NCBI RefSeq assembly: GCF_003206065.1
Contig: NZ_PZJQ01000005.1
Location: 341,977-405,976 of the forward strand
Reading direction: 5' to 3'
Length of the DNA stretch: 64,000 nt
DNA from: Salinicola halimionae
Lineage (GTDB): Bacteria > Pseudomonadota > Gammaproteobacteria > Pseudomonadales > Halomonadaceae
The notes beneath the pieces were generated by a model, which saw only the letters and a list, made by a program, of their open reading frames with translations, had not been told where the DNA came from and did not search any database. Position 1 is the first letter of the stretch, and each line of letters begins with the position of its first letter. Positions 7,698 through 17,683 of the stretch are shown here, one piece after another. The position numbers were made by a program, and so were the translations under genes.

Positions 7698-10373
7698 CTA
7701 CACGTCGAGCACCTCGTACAGTCGCGCCCGCAGGCGTGCCTGAGCTTCCGGATCGGTCAGTGGTTGACCCCGTTTGTCGGTAATGAAGAATACGTCCTCG
7801 ACGCGCTCGCCGAGCGTGGCGATCTTGGCCGTCGACAGCGCAATGTCCTGCTCCATGAAGATACGCCCGACGCGGGCCAGCAAGCCGGGACGGTCGGGCG
7901 CGATCAGTTCCAGCGAGGTGCGGGCGTTGGCCGGATCCTGCTCGATGATGACTTCGACAGGGACGCGGAAATGCTTGAGCTGGCGCGGGGTGTGGCGGCT
8001 GACGATCTGCGGATAGTCGTCCGGGTCGTCGAGTTCTTCCACCAGATGGCGTCGGATCGCCTCCAGGCGGGCGGGTTCGCGAATGGCCTCATCGTCATCG
8101 TCCAGCAGAATGAAGGTGTTGAGCGTCCAGTCGTCACTGGAGGTGGCGATACGGGCATCGTGGATCGACAGGCCCAACTGCTCGATGGCTGCCGCCGTGG
8201 CGGCAAACAAGTCATCGGCAGAGCGGGTATGGATGAACAGCTTGGTGCCGCCCTCGGTCATGTCCTCGCTGGGCGCGCTGACCAGAATCAATGGCAGATG
8301 GTCGTCGTGGTGGGCGAGGATGCCCTGAGTCTGCCAGGCGACTTCGCTGGGCGTGTATTGCAGGAAGTAGTCCTCACCGAAGGTTTGCCAGAGCTGGGCG
8401 ACGCATGCCTCGTCGGCGCCGACCGCCCGCAGTAACCCCAGTGCTTCCTCGCGGGTTTCGCTGACCCAGCCCTGGCGATCGACGGTGTTGTCGAGACCAC
8501 GGCGCAACACGCGCCGGGTCTCGGTGTAGAGCTGGCGCATCAGTGACGCACGCCAGCCGTTCCACAGCGTCGGATTGGTGGCGCTGATATCGGCGACGGT
8601 CAACACGTAGAGATAGTCGAGGTGGGTCTCGTCCCGCACCGTGCGGGCGAAACCGTGGATGACGTCCGGATCGGAGATATCCCGTTTCTGAGCCGTCTTC
8701 GACATCAGCAGATGATGTTCGACCAGCCACGCGACCAGGCGGGTGTCCCAGTTCGACAGCGCGTGGCGACGACAGAATTCGGCGGCATCGACCGCGCCGA
8801 GCTCGGAGTGATCACCGCCTCGCCCCTTGCCGATATCGTGGTAGAGCCCGGCGATCCACAGAAGCTCCAGCTTGGGCAGCTTCTGGATGACGTCGATGGC
8901 GACGGTGTATTCATCGGTGTCTCGCTCCTCACGGAAACGCTGAAGGAAGCTAAGAAGGCGCAACGTGTGTGCGTCAACGGTATAGATGTGGAAAAGATCA
9001 TGCTGCATCAGGCCGACGGCTTCGCCGAACTCGGGAAGATACTTGCCCAGAACCCCGTACCGATTCATACGGGTCAGTTGGGTCGGAACATCGCCGCCGC
9101 TGCGCAGCAGCTCCATGAACAGGCTCTGATGACGCAGGTCATCACGGAACGTATCGTCGATCAGATGACGGTGATCGCGGATCTGGCGAATGGTGTCGGC
9201 CCGCACGCCTTCGATTTCCGGGTGCTGGGCCATCAACAGGAACAGCTCCAGCAGTGCGTCGGGTCGGTGCAGAAAGACATTGGGGTGGCGGTGCTGGATG
9301 TAGCCGCCTCGAATTTCGAAGCGCGTGTTGATCGGCTTGATCTCCAGCGATTCACCGGCGTGCAGGATCACCTCGTCGAAATGCTGCAGCAGCATATCGT
9401 TGAGTCCCGCCAGAGCGGTGACGTGCCGGTAGTAGGCTTTCATGAACTGCTCGACGGCAAGCCGCTGGGGAGTATCGACATAGCCGAATAGCTTGGCCAG
9501 AGCGCGCTGATGATCGAACAGCAGCCGGTCCTCGGCGCGACCGGCGATCATGTGCAGGCCGTAACGAACCTGCCACAGGAACGCCTGACCCTGGCTCAGA
9601 ATCCTGAGTTCAGCATCGTTCATGAAGCCCTGTGCGACGACGTCTTCGTAGCGCAGCGGCCCGAAATGGCGCTTGGCGACCCAGCCGATCATCTGGATGT
9701 CGCGCAGTCCGCCCGGGGCGCTCTTGAGGTTGGGTTCCAGGTGGTATTCGGAATTGTTGTGCTTGTAGTGACGGGTGATCTGCTCCTGCCACTTGCCTTC
9801 GAAAAAAGTCGCCGATGACCACATTTGCTGCGTCGACAGCCGTTCTCTCATGGCTTCGCGCAGGCTTTCCGGGCCCGCGAGCGTCCGCGTTTCCAGCAGG
9901 TTGGTGATGACGGTGATGTCACCCCGTGCCTCGCGCTCGCAGTCGTCGAGCGAGCGCACGCTCTGGCCGACTTCGAGACCGATATCCCACAGGAAGGTGA
10001 TGAAGCCGGTCAGCGATTCGCGGTAGGACGTATCGTCGTTCTGCCCCAGCAGCAACAGCAGATCGATATCGGAGTGAGGATGCAGCTCGCCACGACCGTA
10101 ACCGCCCACGGCGAGCAGTGCGACGTTGGCGTCCGGCCAGTCGAAACGCTCCCAGGCGATTTCGAGCAGTCGATCCAGGCACCAGGCGCGACCGTAGACC
10201 AGGTCGCGCACATCAGCTCCGTTCCGGAAGCGTTCGTCCAGGCGCTCGCGGATCGTCCTGAGCGCCTGCTTGAACAGCGGGATCGATTGCCGCTCAAGCG
10301 CCAGCGTCTCGCGAAAGGCCGCTGCATCGAAAAGGGTCGTGTCCGGGTGAAAACGGTAGTGATGCAGCAGCAT
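7698..10373 (-). CDS. glnD: Bifunctional PII uridylyltransferase / uridylyl-removing enzyme
   Basis: 891 residues, normal for GlnD. Order: nucleotidyltransferase domain with 'GGYGRGELHPHSDIDLLLL' (metal-binding GDxDxD-type site, about residues 88-106), the GlnE/GlnD helical region, an HD hydrolase domain with 'LYHDIGKGRGGDHSELG' near residue 513, and two C-terminal ACT domains that sense glutamine (the last in 'TSLELIAPDRPGLLARVGRIF'). GlnD uridylylates or deuridylylates PII proteins and so sets the nitrogen response. It is cytosolic and lies 39 bases downstream of map on the same strand, a common gammaproteobacterial order. Confidence 0.98.
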   Translation of the reverse strand: MLLHHYRFHPDTTLFDAAAFRETLALERQSIPLFKQALRTIRERLDERFRNGADVRDLVYGRAWCLDRLLEIAWERFDWPDANVALLAVGGYGRGELHPHSDIDLLLLLGQNDDTSYRESLTGFITFLWDIGLEVGQSVRSLDDCEREARGDITVITNLLETRTLAGPESLREAMRERLSTQQMWSSATFFEGKWQEQITRHYKHNNSEYHLEPNLKSAPGGLRDIQMIGWVAKRHFGPLRYEDVVAQGFMNDAELRILSQGQAFLWQVRYGLHMIAGRAEDRLLFDHQRALAKLFGYVDTPQRLAVEQFMKAYYRHVTALAGLNDMLLQHFDEVILHAGESLEIKPINTRFEIRGGYIQHRHPNVFLHRPDALLELFLLMAQHPEIEGVRADTIRQIRDHRHLIDDTFRDDLRHQSLFMELLRSGGDVPTQLTRMNRYGVLGKYLPEFGEAVGLMQHDLFHIYTVDAHTLRLLSFLQRFREERDTDEYTVAIDVIQKLPKLELLWIAGLYHDIGKGRGGDHSELGAVDAAEFCRRHALSNWDTRLVAWLVEHHLLMSKTAQKRDISDPDVIHGFARTVRDETHLDYLYVLTVADISATNPTLWNGWRASLMRQLYTETRRVLRRGLDNTVDRQGWVSETREEALGLLRAVGADEACVAQLWQTFGEDYFLQYTPSEVAWQTQGILAHHDDHLPLILVSAPSEDMTEGGTKLFIHTRSADDLFAATAAAIEQLGLSIHDARIATSSDDWTLNTFILLDDDDEAIREPARLEAIRRHLVEELDDPDDYPQIVSRHTPRQLKHFRVPVEVIIEQDPANARTSLELIAPDRPGLLARVGRIFMEQDIALSTAKIATLGERVEDVFFITDKRGQPLTDPEAQARLRARLYEVLDV

Positions 10374-10412
10374 GCGGTGAGCGTCTCCGAGGGCGAGGCG
10401 GTGGCGGGGTGA

Positions 10413-11204
10413 TCAAGCCTTCAGAAAGTTGAAGTCTTCGTCGGAACGAGCCGTCAGGACTTCCACTCCGGAGGCGGTAACCAGCAGGGTGTGCTCCCAC
10501 TGCGCCGAAAGGCTCTTGTCCTTGGTCACCGCTGTCCAGCCATCCTTCAGCACCTTGGTGCGATAACCGCCGGCGTTGAGCATCGGCTCGATGGTCAGAC
10601 ACATGCCTTCGGCGAGTTCGGCATCGGCCTCTTCGGCGTAACCATCGTAGTGCAGCACCTGGGGCTCTTCGTGGAATCCGGCGCCGATCCCGTGGCCGCA
10701 GAAGTCCCGGACCACGGAGTAGCCGGCCTTCTCGGCGTGAGCCTGGATGACTCGGGCGATGGTCGACAGCCTGACCCCGGGACGGACCTCGGCGATACCT
10801 TTATACAAGCTCTCCTGGGTGACTCGGCTCAAGCGCTCGCCCTGAATGGTGTCGCCAACGACGAACATCATGCTGCTGTCACCGTGGTAACCGTCAGCGG
10901 TCTTCACGGTGATATCGATGTTCATGATATCGCCGTTCTTGAGCTTCTTGTCGAAATCGGGGATGCCGTGGCAGACGACGTGGTTGATCGAGGTGCAGAT
11001 CGATCGGGGGAAGCCGTGGTAGTCGAGTGGCGCGGGGGTGGAACCGAGCTCCTTGACGATGAAGTCGTGGCACAGACGATCGAGCTCGCCGGTGGAGACG
11101 CCGGGTTGAACGTGTGGAATGATCATTTCGAACACTGCGGCGGCCTGATGGCCCGCTTCGCGCATCTTTTCGATTTCGTCAGGCGTCTTGCGTGGAATGT
11201 TCAT
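10413..11204 (-). CDS. map: Type I methionine aminopeptidase
   Basis: 263 residues from the ATG at 11204 (MNIPRKTPDE), chosen over an in-frame TTG at 11216 because GAGAG lies 5 bases upstream. It removes the initiator methionine from nascent proteins using two divalent metals. Ligand blocks are visible: 'GDIMNIDITVKTADGYHGDSSMMF' (two Asp), 'DFCGHGIGAGFHEEPQVLHY' (His, conserved His) and 'LTIEPMLN' / 'QWEHTLLVT' (two Glu). Divergent from rpsB, as in many gammaproteobacteria; the 355-bp spacer holds both promoters and the rpsB leader. Confidence 0.98.
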   Translation of the reverse strand: MNIPRKTPDEIEKMREAGHQAAAVFEMIIPHVQPGVSTGELDRLCHDFIVKELGSTPAPLDYHGFPRSICTSINHVVCHGIPDFDKKLKNGDIMNIDITVKTADGYHGDSSMMFVVGDTIQGERLSRVTQESLYKGIAEVRPGVRLSTIARVIQAHAEKAGYSVVRDFCGHGIGAGFHEEPQVLHYDGYAEEADAELAEGMCLTIEPMLNAGGYRTKVLKDGWTAVTKDKSLSAQWEHTLLVTASGVEVLTARSDEDFNFLKA

Positions 11205-11296
11205 GCGCTCTCGCAATGGGGGTCGATAGGAAAGATGAGGGATCGCGAAACAGGGTGGATGCCCACGCGGCTGCCGGGGTTTAGACGCCCGGTGGC

Positions 11297-11325
11297 TTCA
11301 TCTTACGTGCGTTCTATGGTATAAA
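11297..11325 (+). promoter_or_regulatory. Candidate rpsB promoter
   Basis: TATAAA (11320-11325) lies 17 bases after TTCATC (11297-11302, a weak -35) and is followed by a GC-only discriminator (CCGCGCGC), as expected for a stringently controlled ribosomal promoter. It implies an rpsB leader of about 225 bases. Confidence 0.45.
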
Positions 11326-11457
11326 TCCGCGCGCTTGACTGCAATTGCCCGTCTATCAGTCTCCGAGACGAGATGGTCAATATGGACTGCGACAGCATTT
11401 CATCGGCACGAGCGAGTAGCGACGACGGCATTCGAGTGAGTGTCGCGTCATAAAAAA

Positions 11458-11529
11458 CACACACGCACCGGCACATGGTCCCGGGTGCCGCGCTGGCTTA
11501 GCCAGGCGGTCGGATCCATGGGGTGTGTG
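11458..11529 (+). ncRNA. Structured rpsB leader, candidate S2 autoregulatory element
   Basis: CACACAC (11458-11464) pairs with GTGTGTG (11523-11529), enclosing two hairpins: 11469-11474 with 11485-11490 (10-base loop), and CTGGC/GCCAG at 11493-11497 with 11501-11505 (TTA loop). The first loop (11475-11481, ATGGTCC) is complementary to 11512-11519 (GGATCCAT) with one bulged T, allowing a pseudoknot. S2 represses its own rpsB-tsf transcript in E. coli through a leader, and the enteric t44/tff RNA maps to this place. Whether this fold is the same element cannot be checked here. Confidence 0.6.
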
Positions 11530-11559
11530 GAAGCCTAACCCGATTCTTCAGGAGTCATC

Positions 11560-12300
11560 ATGGCACAAGTCAATATGCGTGACCTGCTCAAGGCAGGCGC
11601 ACACTTCGGTCACCAGACCCGTTACTGGAACCCGAAGATGAGTCAGTACATCTTCGGCGCACGTAACAAGATCCACATCATCAACCTCGAGCACACGCTG
11701 CCTGCACTGCTGGAAGCGACCGGTGTCGTCGAGAAGATGGCTTCTTCCAGCAACAAGATCCTGTTCGTCGGTACCAAGCGTTCCGCCAGCAAGATCATCA
11801 AGACAGAAGCCAATCGTGTGGGTCAGCCGTTCGTCAACCATCGTTGGTTGGGCGGCATGTTGACCAACTTCAAGACCATCCGTCAGTCGATCAAGCGTCT
11901 GCGCGAGCTCGAGACCATGCGCGAAGATGGCACGTTCGAGAAGCTGACCAAGAAAGAAGTCTTGATGGCGACTCGCGAGCAGGACAAGCTCGAGCGTTCT
12001 ATCGGCGGTATCAAGGACATGGGCGGCCTCCCGGACGCGCTGTTCGTGATCGACGTCGACCATGAGCGCATCGCGATCAACGAAGCCAACAAGCTGGGTA
12101 TTCCGGTGATCGGTGTCGTTGATACCAACTCCAACCCGGACGGCGTCGATTACGTCATTCCGGGTAACGACGACTCCATTCGCGCCATCCAGATCTATGT
12201 GCAGGCCATCGCCGATGCCTGCGGCAAGGCAAAGGAAGGCAGCCCCGACGAATTCGTCGAGGTGAACGAGACGGATGAGACAAGCGACGCCGCCCAGTAA
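11560..12300 (+). CDS. rpsB: 30S ribosomal protein S2
   Basis: 246 residues, close to the 241 of E. coli. The start '[27 protein letters not shown]' and '[19 protein letters not shown]' are diagnostic S2 blocks, as is '[24 protein letters not shown]' near the C-terminus. S2 binds late to the 30S body-head junction and helps recruit S1. CAGGAG precedes the ATG. First gene of the long plus-strand cluster; followed by a structured spacer and terminator before tsf. Confidence 0.99.
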   Translation: MAQVNMRDLLKAGAHFGHQTRYWNPKMSQYIFGARNKIHIINLEHTLPALLEATGVVEKMASSSNKILFVGTKRSASKIIKTEANRVGQPFVNHRWLGGMLTNFKTIRQSIKRLRELETMREDGTFEKLTKKEVLMATREQDKLERSIGGIKDMGGLPDALFVIDVDHERIAINEANKLGIPVIGVVDTNSNPDGVDYVIPGNDDSIRAIQIYVQAIADACGKAKEGSPDEFVEVNETDETSDAAQ

Positions 12301-12321
12301 TACGGGATAGAAACGGCATCG

Positions 12322-12420
12322 AGTCTGCGCCGCGCGTCCTCCTGCAGGGCGGTAATCGGTCTGCCGATATCGGTCAGGCCATTGGCGCAGACTACAGGGG
12401 GCTCGAGAGCCCCCTTTTTA
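12322..12420 (+). terminator. Structured rpsB-tsf spacer ending in an intrinsic terminator/attenuator
   Basis: A perfect 10-bp helix (AGTCTGCGCC 12322-12331 with GGCGCAGACT 12384-12393) closes a domain that contains an internal palindrome at 12364-12373. Three bases later GGGGGCT/AGCCCCC (12397-12403 with 12408-12414, CGAG loop) is followed by TTTTT. Partial termination between rpsB and tsf is known in E. coli; the large upstream domain could modulate it. Confidence 0.8.
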
Positions 12421-12484
12421 CACCCGCGGCGACGCACTAGTCGCGTCGTTGTTAGATGAAACCGCAATTCTCAGGGGTTAGAAC

Positions 12485-13354
12485 ATGGCAGCTATCAGCG
12501 CTTCTCTAGTCAAGGAACTGCGCGAGCGTACCGGTCTCGGGATGATGGAGTGCAAGAAAGCACTGACCGAAGCCGACGGTGACATCGAGCGCGCGATCGA
12601 TGATCTGCGCAAGAATTCCGGTCTGAAGGCCGCCAAGAAGGCGGGCCGTATCGCTGCTGAAGGCGCGATCCTGACCCAGGTTGCCGAAGACGGCAGCTAC
12701 GCCGCGATGCTGGAAGTCAACTCAGAGACTGACTTCGTGTCTCGCGACGACAACTTCAGAGGCTTTGCCACCAAGGTGCTGGCCAAGGTTTTCGAGACCA
12801 AGTCCGAAGACATTGCCGCGATCATGGATGGCGAGCTGGAAGACGCTCGCAACCAGTTGGTACAGAAGATCGGCGAAAACATCTCCGTGCGTCGTGCAGT
12901 CGTCGTCGATGCGCCGGAAGGCGGTGTCGTCGGTGGCTACGTCCATGGTGACCGTATCGGCGTTTTGACCGTGCTCAAGGGCGGCAACGCGGAAGTGGCC
13001 AAGGATATCTCCATGCACGTGGCCGCGATCAACCCGGTCGTCGCGCGTCCGGACGAGATGCCGCAGTCTCAGCTCGACAGCGAGAAAGCGATCATCCTGG
13101 CCCAGCCGGACATGGCCGGCAAGCCGGAGCAGATCGCCGAGAAGATGGTTCAGGGTCGACTCAAGAAATACCTGGCGGAAAACAGCTTGACCGAGCAGCC
13201 ATTCGTCAAGGATCCGAACCAGACTGTCGCCGAGTATGCCAAGACGGCTAGCGGTGAAGTCGTCGGGTTCACGCGCTTCGAAGTCGGTGAAGGTATCGAG
13301 AAAGAGGAAGTCGACTTCGCCAAGGAAGTGATGGAACAGGCTCGCCGCAGCTGA
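12485..13354 (+). CDS. tsf: Elongation factor Ts
   Basis: 289 residues (E. coli 283). The N-terminal UBA-like segment with '[16 protein letters not shown]' and the 'GRIAAEGAI' and '[13 protein letters not shown]' blocks are family signatures. EF-Ts exchanges GDP for GTP on EF-Tu in the cytosol. It follows rpsB after a 184-base spacer carrying a terminator, so it is expected to be expressed by read-through or from an internal promoter I could not place. Confidence 0.99.
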   Translation: MAAISASLVKELRERTGLGMMECKKALTEADGDIERAIDDLRKNSGLKAAKKAGRIAAEGAILTQVAEDGSYAAMLEVNSETDFVSRDDNFRGFATKVLAKVFETKSEDIAAIMDGELEDARNQLVQKIGENISVRRAVVVDAPEGGVVGGYVHGDRIGVLTVLKGGNAEVAKDISMHVAAINPVVARPDEMPQSQLDSEKAIILAQPDMAGKPEQIAEKMVQGRLKKYLAENSLTEQPFVKDPNQTVAEYAKTASGEVVGFTRFEVGEGIEKEEVDFAKEVMEQARRS

Positions 13355-13417
13355 GCTTCTTCAAGCAGTGCCCGGAGCGAGGGTGTCAGGTATTATCGCC
13401 TGGCCCCGGCTCCATCG

Positions 13418-13443
13418 ATGGCGTGCGCGAGAGCGCACGCCAT
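13418..13443 (+). other. Strong GNRA-capped hairpin in the tsf-pyrH spacer
   Basis: ATGGCGTGCGC (13418-13428) and GCGCACGCCAT (13433-13443) form a perfect 11-bp stem around a GAGA loop. No T-run follows, so it is not a standard terminator. It could protect or position an mRNA end before pyrH. Confidence 0.65.
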
Positions 13444-13515
13444 TGCGTATCCGGTAGATGAGAAGATCATCTGTCCGACCTGCCGAACCGACTCGTCATC
13501 CCAGGAGAGAGCGAT

Positions 13516-14271
13516 ATGACTGACGTCATCGACCGACCCACCAAGCCCAATGAGCGTAGCGACAAGTCGAAGTACAAGCGCATATTGCTGAAGTTGTCGG
13601 GTGAGGCGCTGACCGGAGAGCAGGAGTTCGGTATCGACCCCAAAGTGCTCGACCGCATGGCATTGGAAATCGGGCAGTTGGTGGGTATCGGTGTCCAGGT
13701 CGGTATCGTGGTCGGCGGTGGCAACCTGTTCCGCGGCGCGGCATTGCATGCGGCGGGCATGGACCGGGTTACCGGTGATCATATGGGTATGTTGGCCACG
13801 GTAATGAATGCGCTGGCGATGCGTGACGCTCTCGAGCGCTCCAATATCCGCTCGCGCGTGATGTCGGCGATCCCGATGAGTGGTGTCGTCGAGCACTATG
13901 ACCGACGCTCCGCGATTCGTTATCTGACCTCCGGTGACGTGGTCATCTTCTCGGCGGGTACGGGTAACCCGTTTTTTACCACCGATTCGGCCGCTTGCCT
14001 GCGTGGCATCGAGATCGATGCCAACGTGGTGGTCAAGGCCACCAAGGTGGACGGTGTCTACGACAAGGATCCGGTCAAGCACCCGGATGCCGTCAAATAT
14101 GAGCAGCTCAGCTACGATGACGTGCTGGATCAGAAGCTGGGGGTGATGGATTTGACCGCTATCTGTCTGGTGCGTGACCATGACATGCCGGTTCGTGTCT
14201 TCGACATGACCAAGCCTGGCGCCCTGTTGAATCTGGTGGTCGGTGGGCGAGAAGGCACGCTGATTGATTGA
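13516..14271 (+). CDS. pyrH: UMP kinase
   Basis: 251 residues, about ten longer than E. coli because of an N-terminal '[19 protein letters not shown]' extension. '[11 protein letters not shown]' (nucleotide-binding Lys), '[10 protein letters not shown]' and '[14 protein letters not shown]' are the amino-acid-kinase-fold signatures of bacterial PyrH. It phosphorylates UMP to UDP and is usually allosteric (GTP, UTP). GGAGAG is upstream. The order tsf-pyrH-frr is conserved across bacteria. Confidence 0.98.
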   Translation: MTDVIDRPTKPNERSDKSKYKRILLKLSGEALTGEQEFGIDPKVLDRMALEIGQLVGIGVQVGIVVGGGNLFRGAALHAAGMDRVTGDHMGMLATVMNALAMRDALERSNIRSRVMSAIPMSGVVEHYDRRSAIRYLTSGDVVIFSAGTGNPFFTTDSAACLRGIEIDANVVVKATKVDGVYDKDPVKHPDAVKYEQLSYDDVLDQKLGVMDLTAICLVRDHDMPVRVFDMTKPGALLNLVVGGREGTLID

Positions 14272-14281
14272 GGTTTAGGAC

Positions 14282-14839
14282 ATGATCGACGATATCAAGA
14301 AAGACGCTGGCGCGCGGATGCAGAAGAGTCTGGAGGCGCTCCAGAGCAATTTCCACAAGATCCGTACGGGGCGAGCACATCCGAGCATCCTCGACGCGGT
14401 CATGGTGGAGTATTACGGCAGCCACATGCCGATCAACCAGGTCGCCAATATCATCATCGAAGATGCGCGTACTCTGGCCGTAACGCCTTGGGAACGCTCG
14501 ATGGTGGGGAAAGTCGAGAAGGCGATCATGACGGCGGACCTGGGGCTGAACCCCGCCACCGCCGGCACGGTGATTCGCGTACCGATGCCGCCGCTGACCG
14601 AGGAGACGCGTCGCCACTATATCAAGCAGGCACGTGCCGAGGCCGAGAACGCGCGCGTGGCGATCCGCAATGTTCGGCGTGATGCCAATGGCGATCTCAA
14701 GACGTTGCTCAAGGATAAAGAGATCACCGAGGACGATCAGCGTCACGGCGAAGAGGAAGTCCAGAAGTTGACCGATAAGCACGTCAGCGAAATCGATCGT
14801 CTTCTGGAAACCAAGGAACATGACCTGATGCAGGTGTGA
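14282..14839 (+). CDS. frr: Ribosome recycling factor
   Basis: 185 residues, the standard RRF length. '[21 protein letters not shown]' and '[31 protein letters not shown]' match the family's domain I/II pattern. With EF-G it splits post-termination ribosomes. It starts 10 bases after pyrH stops, implying co-transcription. Confidence 0.98.
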   Translation: MIDDIKKDAGARMQKSLEALQSNFHKIRTGRAHPSILDAVMVEYYGSHMPINQVANIIIEDARTLAVTPWERSMVGKVEKAIMTADLGLNPATAGTVIRVPMPPLTEETRRHYIKQARAEAENARVAIRNVRRDANGDLKTLLKDKEITEDDQRHGEEEVQKLTDKHVSEIDRLLETKEHDLMQV

Positions 14840-14898
14840 GGTTCCGGGCGTCCCGGTTCGTTGCCGGGCGCCGCCAATCACTTGTCTTGCGAGCTATC

Positions 14899-15660
14899 AT
14901 GACAGACATGCAGTCGCGTGACGCTCAGGCGATGCCGTCGGTTCCACGCCATGTGGCAATCATCATGGACGGCAACAACCGCTGGGCGCGCGCTCGGGGT
15001 CTTTCCAGTGCACAGGGACATCGTGCTGGTGTCGAATCGCTGCGCGCGGTCATCCGGCGTGCGGCAGAGCAGCGTATCGAGACCCTTACGCTATTCGCCT
15101 TTTCCAGCGAAAATTGGCGCCGGCCGTCGGCCGAAGTCGGGGCTCTGATGGAGCTTTTCATGCTGGTGCTCAAGCGCGAGGTCAGGAAGCTCCACGAGAA
15201 CGGCATTCGGTTGACCATCATCGGTGATCGTCGGCGCTTTTCGTCATCCTTGCAGAAGCACATGAGCCGCGCCGAGGCGCTGACGCGCGACAATTTCGGG
15301 ATGCACCTCGTGGTGGCTGCCAACTACGGCGGTCGCTGGGATATTGCGTCTGCGGCCCAGCGTCTGGCGCGCAAGGTCGCCGATGGCAGGATGAGCGCCG
15401 AAGCGATCGACGAGGCGGCCCTGGACCGGGAAGTGTGTCTGAGTCAGGAGCCGCCGATCGATCTCTGCATTCGTACCAGTGGGGAGCAACGAATCTCAAA
15501 TTTTGTGCTATGGCAGCTGGCCTACGCGGAGTTCGTCTTCGCCCCTGAGCTGTGGCCCGACTTCAACGGTGCGGCGTTCGATGCCGCGCTCGAGACATAT
15601 CAGCAGCGCCAGCGCCGATTCGGCATGAGCCAACAGCAAGCCGAGGTCCAAGGTGCTTAG
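14899..15660 (+). CDS. uppS: Undecaprenyl diphosphate synthase
   Basis: 253 residues from the ATG at 14899; an upstream in-frame start would overlap frr and adds a non-family leader. The conserved block 'HVAIIMDGNNRWARARG' holds the catalytic Asp24 of cis-prenyltransferases; 'GHRAGVESLR', 'TLFAFSSENWRRP' and 'IRTSGEQRISNF' follow. The enzyme extends FPP with isopentenyl diphosphate to the C55 lipid carrier for peptidoglycan and O-antigen. It overlaps cdsA by 8 bases. Confidence 0.97.
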   Translation: MTDMQSRDAQAMPSVPRHVAIIMDGNNRWARARGLSSAQGHRAGVESLRAVIRRAAEQRIETLTLFAFSSENWRRPSAEVGALMELFMLVLKREVRKLHENGIRLTIIGDRRRFSSSLQKHMSRAEALTRDNFGMHLVVAANYGGRWDIASAAQRLARKVADGRMSAEAIDEAALDREVCLSQEPPIDLCIRTSGEQRISNFVLWQLAYAEFVFAPELWPDFNGAAFDAALETYQQRQRRFGMSQQQAEVQGA

Positions 15661-16453
15661 ACAGCGCATACTCACGGCGCTGGTTCTGGCCCCGCTGGCG
15701 CTGGCCGGTCTGTTCGGGCTTTCAGGCGGCAGCTTTGCGGCATTCACCGCCTTGGTCCTGTTGCTCGGTGCCTGGGAATGGGCTCGACTGGCCGGCTTCG
15801 ATGACCATAAGTCCAGGCTGCTTTATACCGCCGGGTTGGGGCTGGTACTGCTGGTCGCCTGGTGGGCGGGCTGGATTTCGGCGCAATGGCCACTCTGGAT
15901 CGCTGCCGCCGGCTGGCTGGCCAACGCCTGGTGGGTCTCACGCTATCCTCAAGCGAGCGATCAGTGGCAGCCGCCATGGCGGCGCTTGGCCATGGGTGGC
16001 TGGGTGCTGGTTCCTTGCTGGGTCGGGCTCTATCAGTTACGTCAGGACGGCAGCGAGTGGCTGCTGTTCGTGCTGCTGCTGGTCTGGGTCGCCGATATCG
16101 GCGCGTACTTTTCCGGACGTCGTTTCGGGCGTCGCAAGCTGGCGCCTCACGTCAGCCCGGGCAAGTCATGGGAAGGGGTCTACGGCGGCTGGGTTGCGGT
16201 TGCCGTCCTGGTCTTCCTGTATGCGCTATGGCTCTCGCTCGACCTTCATCAGACGCTGGGACTACTGATCGTCGCGCTGATCGTGGCGTTCATTTCCGTC
16301 GTCGGCGATCTGCTGGAAAGTATGCTCAAGCGCTTCCGGGGCTTGAAGGACTCCAGTCATCTGCTGCCGGGTCACGGTGGCATTCTCGATCGTATCGATA
16401 GCCTGACCGCTGCCGTTCCGCTCTTCGCACTGATTCGCCCCTGGCTGGGATAG
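15653..16453 (+). CDS. cdsA: Phosphatidate cytidylyltransferase (CDP-diglyceride synthase)
   Basis: 266 residues starting at GTG 15653 inside the end of uppS, with GAGG upstream. The protein is a multi-pass inner-membrane enzyme with about seven or eight hydrophobic segments. The C-terminal signature '[26 protein letters not shown]' is the CDP-DAG synthase motif with the metal-binding Asp residues. It makes CDP-diacylglycerol, precursor of all phospholipids. Translationally coupled to uppS. Confidence 0.97.
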   Translation: MLRQRILTALVLAPLALAGLFGLSGGSFAAFTALVLLLGAWEWARLAGFDDHKSRLLYTAGLGLVLLVAWWAGWISAQWPLWIAAAGWLANAWWVSRYPQASDQWQPPWRRLAMGGWVLVPCWVGLYQLRQDGSEWLLFVLLLVWVADIGAYFSGRRFGRRKLAPHVSPGKSWEGVYGGWVAVAVLVFLYALWLSLDLHQTLGLLIVALIVAFISVVGDLLESMLKRFRGLKDSSHLLPGHGGILDRIDSLTAAVPLFALIRPWLG

Positions 16454-16460
16454 CGTGCCG

Positions 16461-17669
16461 ATGTCTTCATCTTCTCCGCAACAGGTCACGCTGCTGGGCG
16501 CGACGGGCTCCATCGGTCGCAGCACACTGGATGTGATCGCCCAACACTCCGCAAGCTATCGGCTTCATGCAGTGACGGCATACCGTTCGCGTGACGCACT
16601 GCTCGAAATCTGTCTCCAGCATGAACCCGCGAGAGCGGTGATCGGCACCGAGTCCGATGCCCAATGGCTGCGAACGCGACTTCGCGACGCAGGGCGTGGC
16701 CATGTCGATGTCAGTCATGGCGAGGCGGCGCTACTGGAAGTGTCGCGCGCAGCCGAAGTGGACGTCGTGATGGCGGCGATCATGGGGGCGGCGGGGCTGT
16801 TGCCGACGCTCGCGGCAGTGGAGGCGGGCAAGCGAGTGCTGCTGGCCAACAAGGAAGCGCTGGTGATGTCCGGCGGGCTGTTCATGGATGCGGTTTCGCG
16901 TCATGGAGCGACACTTTTGCCCATCGATTCGGAACATAATGCCATCTATCAGTGTCTTCCTATGCAGCGTGCTGGTCGGCATCGCGAGTTGATCCGTGAT
17001 GGCGTGTCGCGGTTGCTGCTGACGGCATCGGGAGGACCGTTTCGAAACTGGTCGCTGGAGGCGCTGGCGAACGTCACTCCAGATCAGGCGTGCGCGCATC
17101 CCAACTGGTCGATGGGCCGCAAGATTTCCGTCGATAGCGCCACCATGATGAACAAGGGGCTCGAGCTGATCGAGGCATGTTGGCTGTTTGATACGGCGCC
17201 TGCGCAGGTCGAGGTGGTAGTGCACCCGCAGAGTATCGTGCATTCGATGGTCGGGTACGCCGATGGTTCGGTGCTGGCGCAGATGGGCAATCCCGACATG
17301 CGCACGCCGATCGCCTACGGTCTGGCTTGGCCTTCTAGAGTCGATGCGGGAGTCGAGCCGCTGGATCTGTTCGTGATATCGCGCCTCGATTTCGAGGCCC
17401 CGGACGATGTTCGTTTCCCCTGTCTGCGGCTGGCTCGTGAGGCGATGGAAGCTGGTGGCACCGCGCCGGCGAGTCTCAACGCGGCCAACGAGGTGGCGGT
17501 ACAGGCGTTTCTCGACGGAAAGCTTTCTTTTCTCGGGATCGCTCGGCTGGTGAGCGCCACCTTGCAAGCGACCGAGGTGTGCGCGGCGGATTCGCTCGAC
17601 GTGGTATTGTGCGAGGATGCTCGGGCGCGGCAATTGGCCGAACGCCTGTTGCATCAACGGTCTTTCTAG
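16461..17669 (+). CDS. dxr: 1-deoxy-D-xylulose 5-phosphate reductoisomerase
   Basis: About 402 residues. Two starts are possible: ATG 16461 (GGGA ten bases upstream) or GTG 16455 (GGGA four bases upstream); the difference is two residues. '[15 protein letters not shown]' binds NADPH; '[13 protein letters not shown]' and '[13 protein letters not shown]' are catalytic/metal blocks, and '[19 protein letters not shown]' follows. It is the second enzyme of the MEP pathway, forming 2-C-methylerythritol 4-phosphate, which supplies the isoprenoids used by the neighbouring uppS. Confidence 0.97.
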   Translation: MSSSSPQQVTLLGATGSIGRSTLDVIAQHSASYRLHAVTAYRSRDALLEICLQHEPARAVIGTESDAQWLRTRLRDAGRGHVDVSHGEAALLEVSRAAEVDVVMAAIMGAAGLLPTLAAVEAGKRVLLANKEALVMSGGLFMDAVSRHGATLLPIDSEHNAIYQCLPMQRAGRHRELIRDGVSRLLLTASGGPFRNWSLEALANVTPDQACAHPNWSMGRKISVDSATMMNKGLELIEACWLFDTAPAQVEVVVHPQSIVHSMVGYADGSVLAQMGNPDMRTPIAYGLAWPSRVDAGVEPLDLFVISRLDFEAPDDVRFPCLRLAREAMEAGGTAPASLNAANEVAVQAFLDGKLSFLGIARLVSATLQATEVCAADSLDVVLCEDARARQLAERLLHQRSF

Positions 17670-17683
17670 AGGGGGCGGGCGTG

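Noticed and set aside
8622-9491. 289-codon open frame on the plus strand opposite glnD
   Set aside because: Antisense shadow of a conserved protein; no family features.
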